Below, one piece after another: positions 1 to 6,329 of a DNA stretch of 6,466 bases. Within the stretch, counting starts at the first letter, position 1, and every line of letters begins with the position of its first letter. The stretch is taken from assembly GCA_947460065.1 (NCBI GenBank), contig CANHGF010000148.1, positions 1-6,466 on the forward strand, given 5' to 3'. Under the pieces are notes generated by a model. The model searched no databases and was not told the origin of the DNA. It worked only from the letters and a program-made list of their open reading frames with translations. The stretch is from Comamonadaceae bacterium. Lineage in GTDB: Bacteria > Pseudomonadota > Gammaproteobacteria > Burkholderiales > Burkholderiaceae_C. The position numbers and the translations under genes are program-made.

Positions 1-13
1 CCCGGCGTCCTTT

Positions 14-38
14 GTGAGAGCACTGCCCCGGCGCGACG
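14..38 (+). repeat. REP-like unit A (degenerate)
   Basis: This is a diverged copy of the repeat seen better at 157-184. It begins GTGAGAGC where the intact copy has GTGGGAGC, keeps a C-rich loop followed by GGCGCGA, and lacks a good internal stem. It faces unit B (59-84), which lies in the opposite orientation. The unit is recognised only by comparison with its neighbours, so its ends are approximate. Confidence 0.45.
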
Positions 39-58
39 CGGCTGTCGCTCCAGCACTG

Positions 59-84
59 CATCGCCGCGAGGGCGCGGTTCCCAC
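59..84 (-). repeat. REP-like unit B
   Basis: Read on the minus strand, this unit has the head GTGGGA, a 5-bp hairpin CCGCG/CGCGG around a CCCT loop, and the tail GCGATG. These are the same three parts as units D and E. It forms a convergent pair with unit A. The head, hairpin and tail layout is that of bacterial REP sequences, including the GTGGGAGC-headed kind known from Pseudomonas. Confidence 0.6.
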
Positions 85-123
85 TCCCTCCCCCCCATCC
101 AGGCCTGATGAGAGCTTGCGATA

Positions 124-144
124 TCGCTGCCCTCGGCGCGATGG
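124..144 (+). repeat. REP-like unit C (head missing)
   Basis: Bases 129-144 are identical over 16 nt to bases 168-183 of unit D (GCCCTCGGCGCGATGG). The internal stem CGCTG/CGGCG around CCCT survives with one G-T pair. The GTGGGAGC head is absent or unrecognisable, so this is a partial copy in direct orientation to unit D and 39 bp from it. Confidence 0.55.
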
Positions 145-156
145 CTTTGTATTTTT

Positions 157-184
157 GTGGGAGCGCCGCCCTCGGCGCGATGGG
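157..184 (+). repeat. REP-like unit D (best copy)
   Basis: This is the clearest copy: head GTGGGAGC at 157-164, a perfect 6-bp stem GCGCCG (163-168)/CGGCGC (173-178) closing a CCCT loop, and the tail GCGATGG. It pairs with unit E to make a long imperfect inverted repeat (157-186 against 216-246). Confidence 0.7.
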
Positions 185-218
185 GCTATGGATTGAGCGC
201 TGTATTTGATCTAGCGCC

Positions 219-246
219 CCATCACCGCGATGGGCGCGGCTCCCAC
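219..246 (-). repeat. REP-like unit E
   Basis: On the minus strand this unit reads GTGGGAGC (246-239), then CCGCG/CGCGG enclosing CCCAT, then a GTGATGG tail. It lies in the opposite orientation to unit D, and the two pair through GTGGGAGC/GCTCCCAC and GATGGGGC/GCCCCATC. It lies about 95 bp beyond the stop codon of the minus-strand operon, a common position for REP elements. Confidence 0.65.
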
Positions 247-340
247 TCCCTGTTTTCTGGGGCCCGGACTCCACCCATGTCTGTGGATCGCTTGGCTCTC
301 AGATGGCCCACCCAGGCCAGCCTGGACTCAGATCACCTGC

Positions 341-1957
341 TCAGCCCACGCTGCCATCGGCCGTTCGCCGCAGCACCCGCCCGGGCAGGGCGCCGGTGTG
401 GTGGGCTTGGTCGATCACGACCACGCCGTTGACCAGCACCGTGGTGCGATCGCCCGCCGGGTAGCGGTGCGGGTCTTCGTAGGTTGATAGGTCAAGAAAC
501 ACGTCGGGCTCGAACAGGGTCACGTCGGCGCACAGGCCCACGCGCAGCAGGCCGCGGTCGCGCAGGCGCAGGGCTCTGGCGGTCGCGCCGGTCATCTTGA
601 AGATGGCCTGCTGCAAGCTGCTGACCCGTTCGCGGTGCACATAGCGGCCCAGGACCCGGGGGAAGGTGCCGTAGAACCGGGGATGCGGCATGCCCTGGCT
701 GACAGTGCCGTAATCGGCCACGCAATTGCCGTCGGAGCCGACCAGAGCCTGCGGCGAGCGCAGCAGGGTGCGCACGTCCTCTTCCGAAATCGAGGTGACC
801 AGCACGCGGGTGCCGCCGCGGTCGTCGATCAGGAAGTCGCACAGCGCATCGATCGGCGCGATGCCGCGCTCGGCCGCCAGCGCCGCAATGGTCTTGCCCG
901 CATGCTGGGGCAGGTGGGGCGTGATTGAGATGCGGATCGCCTCCCAGGATTCGATGCGTCCCCAGTTGTTCAGGCCTTCGCGCTCAATGTCCTGCGCGAT
1001 GCGCGCGCGCGTCTCGGGCAGGGCCAGGCGCGCTAGCATGGCCTCGACACCGCCGGCCTGTACCCACTGGGGCAGGATATTTTTCAGCGGGTTGCTGCCT
1101 GCCGTGTAGGGGTAGGCGTCGCAGTCGATGTCCACGCCCTGCTCGCGCGCGGCTTGCATGCGTTCGAGCGCGTTGGCGGTCTGGCCCCAGTTGTCCAGGC
1201 CCGAGCATTTGAAGTGCACCACCTGCACATGCACTTTGCAGGCGCGGCCTATGTCTATGGCCTCCTGCAGCGCTGCCAGCACACCGTTCGATTCATCGCG
1301 CAGGTGGGTGAAGTAAGCGCCCCGGCAGGGCTCGAGCTGGCGCACCAGGCGCAGCATTTCTTCGGGTTGCGCATAAGAGCCCGGCGAGGTGAACAGGCCG
1401 CTCGACAGCCCGAGCGCGCCAGCCTGCAGGCCTTCGTCGAGCAGATCGACCATGGCCTGCATCTCGGCTTCGGTAGGTTCGCGCTGCGCCATGCCCATGA
1501 CCATCAGGCGCAAGGTGTTGTGCCCAACCAGCATGCCCGCATTGACCGCGGTGGCTGGGAAGCTGTCGAGGTACTGGCCAAAACCCATCTCGCGAAACGG
1601 CAGCCAGGGCGCGCTGGGCTTGAGGTAGTCGGCCAGCAGTTCGACCTTGCCGGGCAGGCAGGGCGCGACTGAAAAACCGCAGTGGCCGATGATCTCGGTG
1701 GTCACCCCTTGGCGCAGCTTGCTCTCTGCCTTGGGGTTGATCGGCAGCGTGAAGTCTGAATGAGTCTTGATGTCGATGAAGCCAGGCGCCACCGCCAGCC
1801 CTCGGGCGTCAATGGTGCGCGCGGCCGAGACCGTGAGGTCTGGGGCAATGGCCAGAATGCGGCCATCTGCAATGGCCACATCGGCAACAAAGCCCGGCGC
1901 GCCGCTGCCGTCATAGACGGTGCCGCCGCGGATGAGGATGTCGCAGTTCATGGGCAT
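341..1957 (-). CDS. N-acyl-D-amino-acid deacylase-type amidohydrolase
   Basis: This 538-residue protein belongs to the D-aminoacylase branch of the amidohydrolase superfamily, zinc enzymes that hydrolyse N-acyl-D-amino acids to a carboxylate and a free D-amino acid, normally in the cytoplasm. Residues 1-60 form the N-terminal part of the small beta-sandwich (CDILIRGGTVYDGSG...APGF). The TIM barrel follows. Metal-site candidates are H66 (IKTHSDF), C93 (GHCGF), H218 (YFTHLRDE), H248 (VVHFK) and D409 (GSDG), followed by the family block HPRFYGTFPRVLGRYV (425-440). The C-terminal beta segment contains GLCADVTLFEP and TVLVNGVVV. The usual HxH motif reads K64-T-H66, so the first histidine is lysine. 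The length is somewhat above the roughly 480 residues of characterised D-aminoacylases. Its ATG overlaps the stop of the upstream VOC gene by one base (TGATG), indicating coupled translation. A second in-frame ATG two codons later is an equally possible start. The true substrate is unknown: related enzymes act on varied N-acyl or carbamoyl compounds. Confidence 0.88.
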   Translation of the reverse strand: MPMNCDILIRGGTVYDGSGAPGFVADVAIADGRILAIAPDLTVSAARTIDARGLAVAPGFIDIKTHSDFTLPINPKAESKLRQGVTTEIIGHCGFSVAPCLPGKVELLADYLKPSAPWLPFREMGFGQYLDSFPATAVNAGMLVGHNTLRLMVMGMAQREPTEAEMQAMVDLLDEGLQAGALGLSSGLFTSPGSYAQPEEMLRLVRQLEPCRGAYFTHLRDESNGVLAALQEAIDIGRACKVHVQVVHFKCSGLDNWGQTANALERMQAAREQGVDIDCDAYPYTAGSNPLKNILPQWVQAGGVEAMLARLALPETRARIAQDIEREGLNNWGRIESWEAIRISITPHLPQHAGKTIAALAAERGIAPIDALCDFLIDDRGGTRVLVTSISEEDVRTLLRSPQALVGSDGNCVADYGTVSQGMPHPRFYGTFPRVLGRYVHRERVSSLQQAIFKMTGATARALRLRDRGLLRVGLCADVTLFEPDVFLDLSTYEDPHRYPAGDRTTVLVNGVVVIDQAHHTGALPGRVLRRTADGSVG

Positions 1958-3189
1958 CAGGCCAGGGGACCGAGAAAGACCTCACCCATCAGGCTGTCGG
2001 TCTGCGCATCGATGTCCTCGGGCCAGGCCGCCGGGTCGCTGGGCCACTGGCGCCTTTGCTCGGCCGGCCGGGGCTGACCGCTCCAGCCGATCTGCTCCAT
2101 CTCCCAATACAGCTGCACCGCATTGCCGTCGGGGTCGCGCAGCCAGACATGGTGACCCAGCCCGGGTGAAAGCGCCTGTGGCAGCAGCCAGGGTGTGTAG
2201 CCCGCTTGGCCTAAAAACGCCACCGCTGCGCGCAGCTGCGCATAGCTGCCCAGTTGCATGCCAAAGCCGAGCAGGCTGCGCTCATGGCCCAGGCCGAGGG
2301 CGCCGCGCAGGGCCTCGGGGTAGAGCGCGAGCGCATGGTGCTCGGTGTTGGCGCGAAGGAAGTAGCAGCGCTGGCCCATGATCTCGAGGCTTTCAGTCAA
2401 AGCCAGGCCCAGGGTGTCACGGTAAAAACCGACCGCTGCCTCGATGTCTTCAACCAGCAGGCGCACCGGCCCGATGCGGGTGATCTTGAAGGGCCGCGCC
2501 AGCAGCACGCCGCCCACATCATGGGTCTCAGGCCAGTCCGTGCGGCGCCGGTAGCCCGCATCGCTGGCCACGCCTTGGGCGAGCGCCTGGTTGACCTCGG
2601 CATATTCAGAGCGGTGTGGCAGTTCGGGCGGCTGCATATAGCGTATGCCGTGCATGGCCATGGGCTTGGAATGGCCCGACCAGCCGACCTGCTCGATGCC
2701 GTAGTAGAGCTCGTTGATATGGCCTTGCGGATCGGCCGGGTAGATGTGCCAGTTCGAGCCCGGCGTGTCGCGGCCTGAGCGCATGATCTTGCAGCCGCGT
2801 GATTCAAACCAGCCCATGCCCTGCACCACCTCGCGCAGGCTGCCCACCTGCCAGGTGATCTGATTAACGTTGAGCCTGGGGTGGGCGCCGTAGTGCGGGT
2901 TGCTGGCATGCATGGCCGCTTGCGGAAATAAGACAAAAGAATGGTGGTCGGTGCCGTGGCGGGTGAAGTAGCCGACGGTGGGCCCGACCTGGGCCTTGAG
3001 TTCGGCCGGCACACGCGGGCCAAAGTCGAGTTCGTCGGCGATCTCCAGCCCCAGCAGTCGGCCATAGAAGTCCATGGCCCGCTCCACCGAGGCCACGTTA
3101 ATGCCAAAGTGCCCAAGGCGGCGCACTTGAAAAGGGCGGGCCAGGCGCAGGCCGTCCACCACGGCAGTCGTCGTATCGCGAGAGGTCAT
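1957..3189 (-). CDS. Two-module VOC-superfamily protein (extradiol dioxygenase/glyoxalase fold)
   Basis: This 410-residue soluble protein consists of two vicinal-oxygen-chelate modules that look like an internal duplication. Module 1 spans about 16-171 and module 2 about 230-371. Both begin with LARPF followed by a R-[LI]-G strand, and both end with EQ[VI]GWSG. Module 1 carries a complete metal triad in the expected places: H27 (RLGHFGINV), H83 (DHHSFVLFP) and E160 (GHINELYYG). The equivalent positions in module 2 are P241, H285 and Q359, so that module probably does not bind the metal and may have a structural or substrate-binding role. VOC proteins of this layout include ring-cleaving dioxygenases of the catechol 2,3-dioxygenase type, which insert O2 into catechols using Fe(II). 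Isomerases and hydrolases share the fold, so the reaction is not certain. It is the first gene of the minus-strand operon, directly upstream of the amidohydrolase. The ATG at 3189 has only a weak purine stretch before it. Confidence 0.85.
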   Translation of the reverse strand: MTSRDTTTAVVDGLRLARPFQVRRLGHFGINVASVERAMDFYGRLLGLEIADELDFGPRVPAELKAQVGPTVGYFTRHGTDHHSFVLFPQAAMHASNPHYGAHPRLNVNQITWQVGSLREVVQGMGWFESRGCKIMRSGRDTPGSNWHIYPADPQGHINELYYGIEQVGWSGHSKPMAMHGIRYMQPPELPHRSEYAEVNQALAQGVASDAGYRRRTDWPETHDVGGVLLARPFKITRIGPVRLLVEDIEAAVGFYRDTLGLALTESLEIMGQRCYFLRANTEHHALALYPEALRGALGLGHERSLLGFGMQLGSYAQLRAAVAFLGQAGYTPWLLPQALSPGLGHHVWLRDPDGNAVQLYWEMEQIGWSGQPRPAEQRRQWPSDPAAWPEDIDAQTDSLMGEVFLGPLA

Positions 3190-3287
3190 GCTTGCTCAAT
3201 AAGAAATAGGGGCAAGCCGCGCGGACATCGCAGCGGCCATGCCTTATCCTACCCGCTTCGCTTTTTATTCATCGTCACCGACTTGCC
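3190..3287. promoter_or_regulatory. Divergent intergenic control region
   Basis: These 98 bp separate the two divergent operons and must carry the promoters of both unless transcription enters from outside. A 6-bp inverted repeat, GCTTGC (3190-3195) and GCAAGC (3212-3217) with a 16-nt AT-rich spacer, directly abuts the VOC start codon and could be an operator. An 8-nt palindrome CCGCGCGG lies at 3217-3224. No gene for a regulator is visible in the window, so the controlling protein is unknown. Confidence 0.5.
3222..3250 (+). promoter_or_regulatory. Possible sigma-70 promoter for the plus-strand operon
   Basis: CGGACA (3222-3227) matches four of six bases of the -35 consensus. TATCCT (3245-3250) matches four of six of the -10 consensus, with an ideal 17-bp spacer. 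It lies 37 bp before the first plus-strand start codon. Both hexamers are weak, and such a match can arise by chance, so this is only a candidate. Confidence 0.3.
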
Positions 3288-4223
3288 ATGCCCGCACGAC
3301 ACTCCTTCAAACCGCACGGCGTGATCCCCGCCGTCTTGCTGCCTTTCTTTGACGACTTGAGCATCGACGAGGCAAGTTTTCGCTCGCACCTGCGCGATGT
3401 GGCCAGTGTGCCGGGCATCAGCGCGATCACCATCAACGCCCACTCTACCGAAGCGGGCTCCTGCACCTTCGAGGAGCAAAAGCGGGTGCTGGCCATCACC
3501 CAGGACGAGGTGGGCGCTCGCCTTCCCATCGTCAACGGCATTTATTGCGACGGCAGCCTGGAGGCGCAGCGCCTGGCGCGCATGGCCGATGAGGGCGGCG
3601 CCTCGGCCCTGCTGGTGTTTCCTTCTGGAATCACTACCTTCGGCCAGCGCCCGGAGATGGCCATTGAGCATTTCAAGCGCATCGCCGCGGTGACGGACCT
3701 GCCGCTCATCGTCTTCCAATACAACCCGGCCGGCGGCCAGGGTTACCCGCTGCCGACCTTGCTGCGCATGGTCGATGAGGTGCCGACGATTGCGGCCATC
3801 AAGGACTGGAGTGGCGGTGCGCAGCTGGCCGACCGGCAGATCCGCGCGCTGCAAAGCCGTGAGCGGCCGGTCAATGTGCTGAGCACGCACAGTGCCTGGC
3901 TGTTCAGCTCTCTGGTGCTCGGTTGTAAGGGCTTGCTCTCGGGCAGCGGCTCTGTGATCGCCGATCTCCAGGCGCAGCTGTTCCAGGCGGTGCAACACAA
4001 GGATCTGGCGCTGGCCCAGCAGATTCACGACCGCATCTATCACACCGCCGAGGTGTTCTACAGCGACCCCTTCGTCGACATGCACAACCGCATGAAGGAG
4101 GCGCTGGTGCTCATGGGCAAGCTGCCCCGAGCGGTGGTGCGACCACCGCTGGTCAAAATCCCGGCCGACGAGATCGAGCGCATCCGCCGCGCGCTGATTT
4201 CTGCTGGCCTGCTGCCTGCGTGA
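3288..4223 (+). CDS. DapA-superfamily class I aldolase/lyase (not a true dihydrodipicolinate synthase)
   Basis: This 311-residue TIM-barrel enzyme belongs to the DHDPS/N-acetylneuraminate lyase family, which uses a lysine Schiff base to make or break a bond next to a 2-oxo acid, usually pyruvate. Family landmarks are the N-terminal GVIPAVLLPF strand (11-20), the catalytic tyrosine Y145 in FQYNPAG, and the Schiff-base lysine K172 in AAIKDWSGG. The C-terminal stretch HNRMKEALVLMGKL (266-279) matches the family's K-x-A-L-x-x-x-G block. The GTTGE loop of biosynthetic DapA is replaced by AHSTEAGS (51-58). The arginine that follows YN-x-P-x in DapA and binds the carboxylate is missing, where the sequence reads YNPAGGQGY. 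It is therefore more likely a catabolic aldolase or hydratase-aldolase than a lysine-biosynthesis enzyme. It is first in the plus-strand operon, next to a solute-binding protein and a 2-hydroxyacid-type dehydrogenase. No clear Shine-Dalgarno sequence precedes the ATG, but no better start is in frame. The substrate is unknown. Confidence 0.85.
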   Translation: MPARHSFKPHGVIPAVLLPFFDDLSIDEASFRSHLRDVASVPGISAITINAHSTEAGSCTFEEQKRVLAITQDEVGARLPIVNGIYCDGSLEAQRLARMADEGGASALLVFPSGITTFGQRPEMAIEHFKRIAAVTDLPLIVFQYNPAGGQGYPLPTLLRMVDEVPTIAAIKDWSGGAQLADRQIRALQSRERPVNVLSTHSAWLFSSLVLGCKGLLSGSGSVIADLQAQLFQAVQHKDLALAQQIHDRIYHTAEVFYSDPFVDMHNRMKEALVLMGKLPRAVVRPPLVKIPADEIERIRRALISAGLLPA

Positions 4224-4251
4224 ACCTTCTGCAAGAACCGGAGTCCTTGTC

Positions 4252-5250
4252 ATGACCTTTTCAACTGCGTTTTCCTCGGCCCGTCGCGCTGTGCTGGGAA
4301 CCCTTGCCGGCGTGTGCGCGCTGAGCACCTCATCGGCCTGGGCCCAGGCGCCTGCGGGCTATCCGGCCCGCCCACTCACCCTGGTCTGCCCCTTTGCCGC
4401 CGGCGGCTCGGCCGACATCATGGCGCGGCTGCTGGCGCAAAAGCTCGGCGAGGCCATAGGTAATCCGGTGGTGGTTGAAAACCGGCCCGGCGCCGGCGGT
4501 CTGGTGGGCGCAGCGGCGGTGGCGCGGGCCAGACCCGACGGCCACACCCTGCTGCTGGTCACCGGCGCCTACCCGGCTGCGGCTGCACTGGCCACCAATG
4601 CGTCCTTTGACTACCTGAAGGACGTCAGCATGATCTCCATGGTGACCTCCTATCCCTTCATCATCAATGTGCCGGCCCAGTCGCCGTTCAAGACCTTCCC
4701 CGAGTTTGTGGCCCATGCCAAAAAGAACCCGGGCGTCTTGAACTACGCCAGCTCGGGGGTGGGGTCGATCGGCCATCTGTCGGCCGAGTTGATGAACGCT
4801 ATGGCCGGCATCGAGACGGTGCACATCCCGACCAAGGGCGGCAACACCGCCCTGAGCGAAGCGCTGGCCGGCCGGGTCGACTACCTGTTCGAGGCGCCCA
4901 CGCTTTCGCTCAACTTCATCAAGACCGGCAAGCTGCGTGCGCTGGCGGCCACTGGGCGCGAGCGCTACAAGCCCATGCCCGAGTTGGCCAACGTCAGTGA
5001 GTCGCTTCCTGGCTACGAGGTTTTCTCTTTCATCGGCCTCGGTACCACTGGCGGCAGCCCCGATGCGGTGGTGCAGTACCTCAATGCGCAGATGCGCAAG
5101 GTGCTCGAGCAGCCCGACATGGCGCGCCGCCTGCTTGAGCTGGGCGGCGAGCCGCAGAGCAGTTCAGCCGAGGAGATGAACCGCTTTGTGGCCGTCGAAT
5201 TGCGCAAGTGGCGCCAAGTGATTGATACACGAAAGATCGAGCGGCAATGA
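4252..5250 (+). CDS. Bug/TctC-family tripartite tricarboxylate transporter solute-binding protein
   Basis: This 332-residue exported protein is of the Bug family, periplasmic receptors that bind carboxylates, amino acids or other small polar ligands, some of which deliver them to TctA/TctB membrane proteins. A signal peptide is visible: basic residues R11-R12, a hydrophobic stretch (about 13-25), and a likely signal peptidase I site after SAWA at residue 31. The mature part opens with the family motif YPARPLTLVCPFAAGGSADIMAR (37-59). It continues with ENRPGAGG (76-83), LNYASSGVGSIGHL (163-176), and a C-terminal region typical of domain 2. The length is usual for the family. A GGAG ribosome-binding site at 4240-4243 sits 8 nt before the ATG, 28 bp after the aldolase stop. 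No TctA or TctB genes are in the window, as is common for these orphan receptors. Its place in the operon suggests that it binds the substrate of the surrounding enzymes. Confidence 0.93.
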   Translation: MTFSTAFSSARRAVLGTLAGVCALSTSSAWAQAPAGYPARPLTLVCPFAAGGSADIMARLLAQKLGEAIGNPVVVENRPGAGGLVGAAAVARARPDGHTLLLVTGAYPAAAALATNASFDYLKDVSMISMVTSYPFIINVPAQSPFKTFPEFVAHAKKNPGVLNYASSGVGSIGHLSAELMNAMAGIETVHIPTKGGNTALSEALAGRVDYLFEAPTLSLNFIKTGKLRALAATGRERYKPMPELANVSESLPGYEVFSFIGLGTTGGSPDAVVQYLNAQMRKVLEQPDMARRLLELGGEPQSSSAEEMNRFVAVELRKWRQVIDTRKIERQ

Positions 5251-6290
5251 GCGACACAGCAACGGTGCATGCCCAGCGCCTGCAAGATTTTGTTCAAGCC
5301 TTGTTTGTGCATGCCGGGCTGGCAGCGCAGGCTGCCCACGATGTGGCCCGCGCCCTGATCTGGGCCGACCTGCGCGGCATCGACACCCACGGCGTGAGCC
5401 GGGTGGCGTTTTATCTGAACTTCATGCAAAAGGGCGTGATCAAGGTACAGCCGCAGCGCCGGGTGCTGCATGAAACGCCAGCGGTGCAGGTGTTTGACGC
5501 CGACGCCAGCGCTGGCGCCGTGGCCATGTTCCATGCGGCCGAGCAGGCCGCGCTCAAGGCGCGTGCACTGGGCCTGGGCCTGGTGATGGTGCGCGGCACC
5601 ACCCACACCGGTGCCTTAGGCTGCTACACCCAGGCGCTGGCCCGGCAGGGCATGGTGGGCATTGCGCTGGCCGCTTCGATTCCCCTGATGGCCTATCACG
5701 GCGCCAAGGCGGCTGGCGTGTCGACCGCGCCGCTGTCCATTGCTGTGCCGGGTGCTGCCGACGAGCCGCTGATTCTGGACATGGCCAGTGGCGCGATGTC
5801 CATGGGCCAGCTGCGCGCTGCCAAGCAAAGTGGCACGCCGCTGCCCGCTGGCCTGGCGCTGAGCGAGCAGGGCGAGCCCACCACCGACCCGCAGCAAGCC
5901 AGTATCGTGCTGCCCATGGCCGGGCCCAAGGGTTCGGGCCTGGCGCTGATGTTTGAGCTGCTGTGCTCCCTGGTGGTGGGCAACCCCATCATTGCCGATT
6001 TTCTCAGCGACAAGCCAGGCGGGCGCAAGCACCGGCAAAACGCCTGGCTGCTGGCCATCGACATCAGCCGCTTCGGCGATATGGCGCATTACCAGCAGGA
6101 GGTCGCTCGCACCGTGGCCGCGCTGGCTGGCCTGCCGGCCAGTGCCCCGGGCGAGCCCGTGCGCATGCCCGGTGACCGGGGTCTGCAATGCCAGGCCGAG
6201 CGCCTGCGCGATGGCATACCGCTGCCGGCGGCGCTGTGCAAGGAGTTGGCCGCCTGCGCACGGCCTGAGGGCCTGGCCCTGCCTTGGTAG
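5247..6290 (+). CDS. Ldh2/malate dehydrogenase-family oxidoreductase
   Basis: This 347-residue protein belongs to the non-Rossmann NAD(P)-dependent oxidoreductase family that includes archaeal malate dehydrogenase, ureidoglycolate dehydrogenase, 3-sulfolactate dehydrogenase and delta1-piperideine-2-carboxylate reductase. Members reversibly oxidise 2-hydroxy acids or reduce 2-oxo or cyclic imino acids. Visible landmarks are DLRGIDTHGVSRV (41-53, with H48), RGTTHTGALGCY (116-127, with H120 as the probable catalytic histidine), STAPLSIAVPG (159-169), LDMASGAMSMGQLR (177-190), and GPKGSGLALMFELL (226-239). Length and motif order are normal. The ATG overlaps the stop of the Bug gene (ATGA), pointing to coupled translation within one operon. 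Next to a pyruvate-type aldolase, an enzyme acting on a 2-oxo/2-hydroxy acid would be sensible, but which family activity it has cannot be read from the motifs. Confidence 0.88.
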   Translation: MSDTATVHAQRLQDFVQALFVHAGLAAQAAHDVARALIWADLRGIDTHGVSRVAFYLNFMQKGVIKVQPQRRVLHETPAVQVFDADASAGAVAMFHAAEQAALKARALGLGLVMVRGTTHTGALGCYTQALARQGMVGIALAASIPLMAYHGAKAAGVSTAPLSIAVPGAADEPLILDMASGAMSMGQLRAAKQSGTPLPAGLALSEQGEPTTDPQQASIVLPMAGPKGSGLALMFELLCSLVVGNPIIADFLSDKPGGRKHRQNAWLLAIDISRFGDMAHYQQEVARTVAALAGLPASAPGEPVRMPGDRGLQCQAERLRDGIPLPAALCKELAACARPEGLALPW

Positions 6291-6317
6291 GGTGTTGCCT
6301 GCGCTTGTTGAGTTTTT

Positions 6318-6323
6318 AAAGGG
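6318..6323 (+). promoter_or_regulatory. Ribosome-binding site supporting a TTG start
   Basis: AAAGGG lies 6 nt before the TTG at 6330-6332. The frame is closed by a TGA at 6309-6311, with no ATG or GTG in between. This site and the conserved protein sequence that follows immediately make TTG the likely start of the last gene. Confidence 0.5.
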
Positions 6324-6329
6324 CCTCAT

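Larger units (their letters stand above)
1..340. other. Non-coding region holding a BIME-like cluster of REP units
   Basis: No open frame here has plausible protein composition. The short frames running through it simply translate the repeats. The region holds five REP-like units, two of them in convergent pairs (14-84 and 157-246). Bases 247-340 show nothing recognisable beyond a short CCAGG/CCTGG palindrome at 312-325, which has no T-tract and is not a convincing terminator. The convergent D/E pair could fold in RNA read through from the minus-strand operon and could affect 3' end stability or transcription termination. That role is inferred from how REP pairs behave elsewhere. Confidence 0.6.

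Noticed and set aside
124..183. Possible CRISPR array from the repeated GCCCTCGGCGCGATGG
   Set aside because: Only two direct copies are present, the remaining copies are inverted, and spacing is irregular. The hairpin-with-head layout fits REP elements instead.
306..325. Possible intrinsic terminator after the deacylase gene (CCAGG/CCTGG palindrome)
   Set aside because: The stem is only 5 bp and no T-run follows on the minus strand. The REP pair further on is a better candidate for 3' end structure.
14..487. Three short plus-strand frames in the first 490 bases
   Set aside because: They translate the REP-like repeats and the antisense of the deacylase 3' end. They have no convincing ribosome-binding site, no family resemblance, and Arg/Pro-rich composition.
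3288..4223. Assignment as dapA (lysine biosynthesis)
   Set aside because: The GTTGE loop and the carboxylate-binding arginine are absent, and the gene sits in a catabolic-looking operon.
3249..4328. A 359-codon open frame on the minus strand, opposite the DapA-like gene
   Set aside because: It mirrors a well-supported family gene. Its product is rich in His, Arg, Gln and Ala with no recognisable domain, as expected for antisense frames in GC-rich DNA. It also runs across the divergent promoter region.
5013..5606. A 197-codon minus-strand open frame spanning the Bug/Ldh junction
   Set aside because: It crosses the boundary of two genes clearly coded on the other strand and has no recognisable domain.
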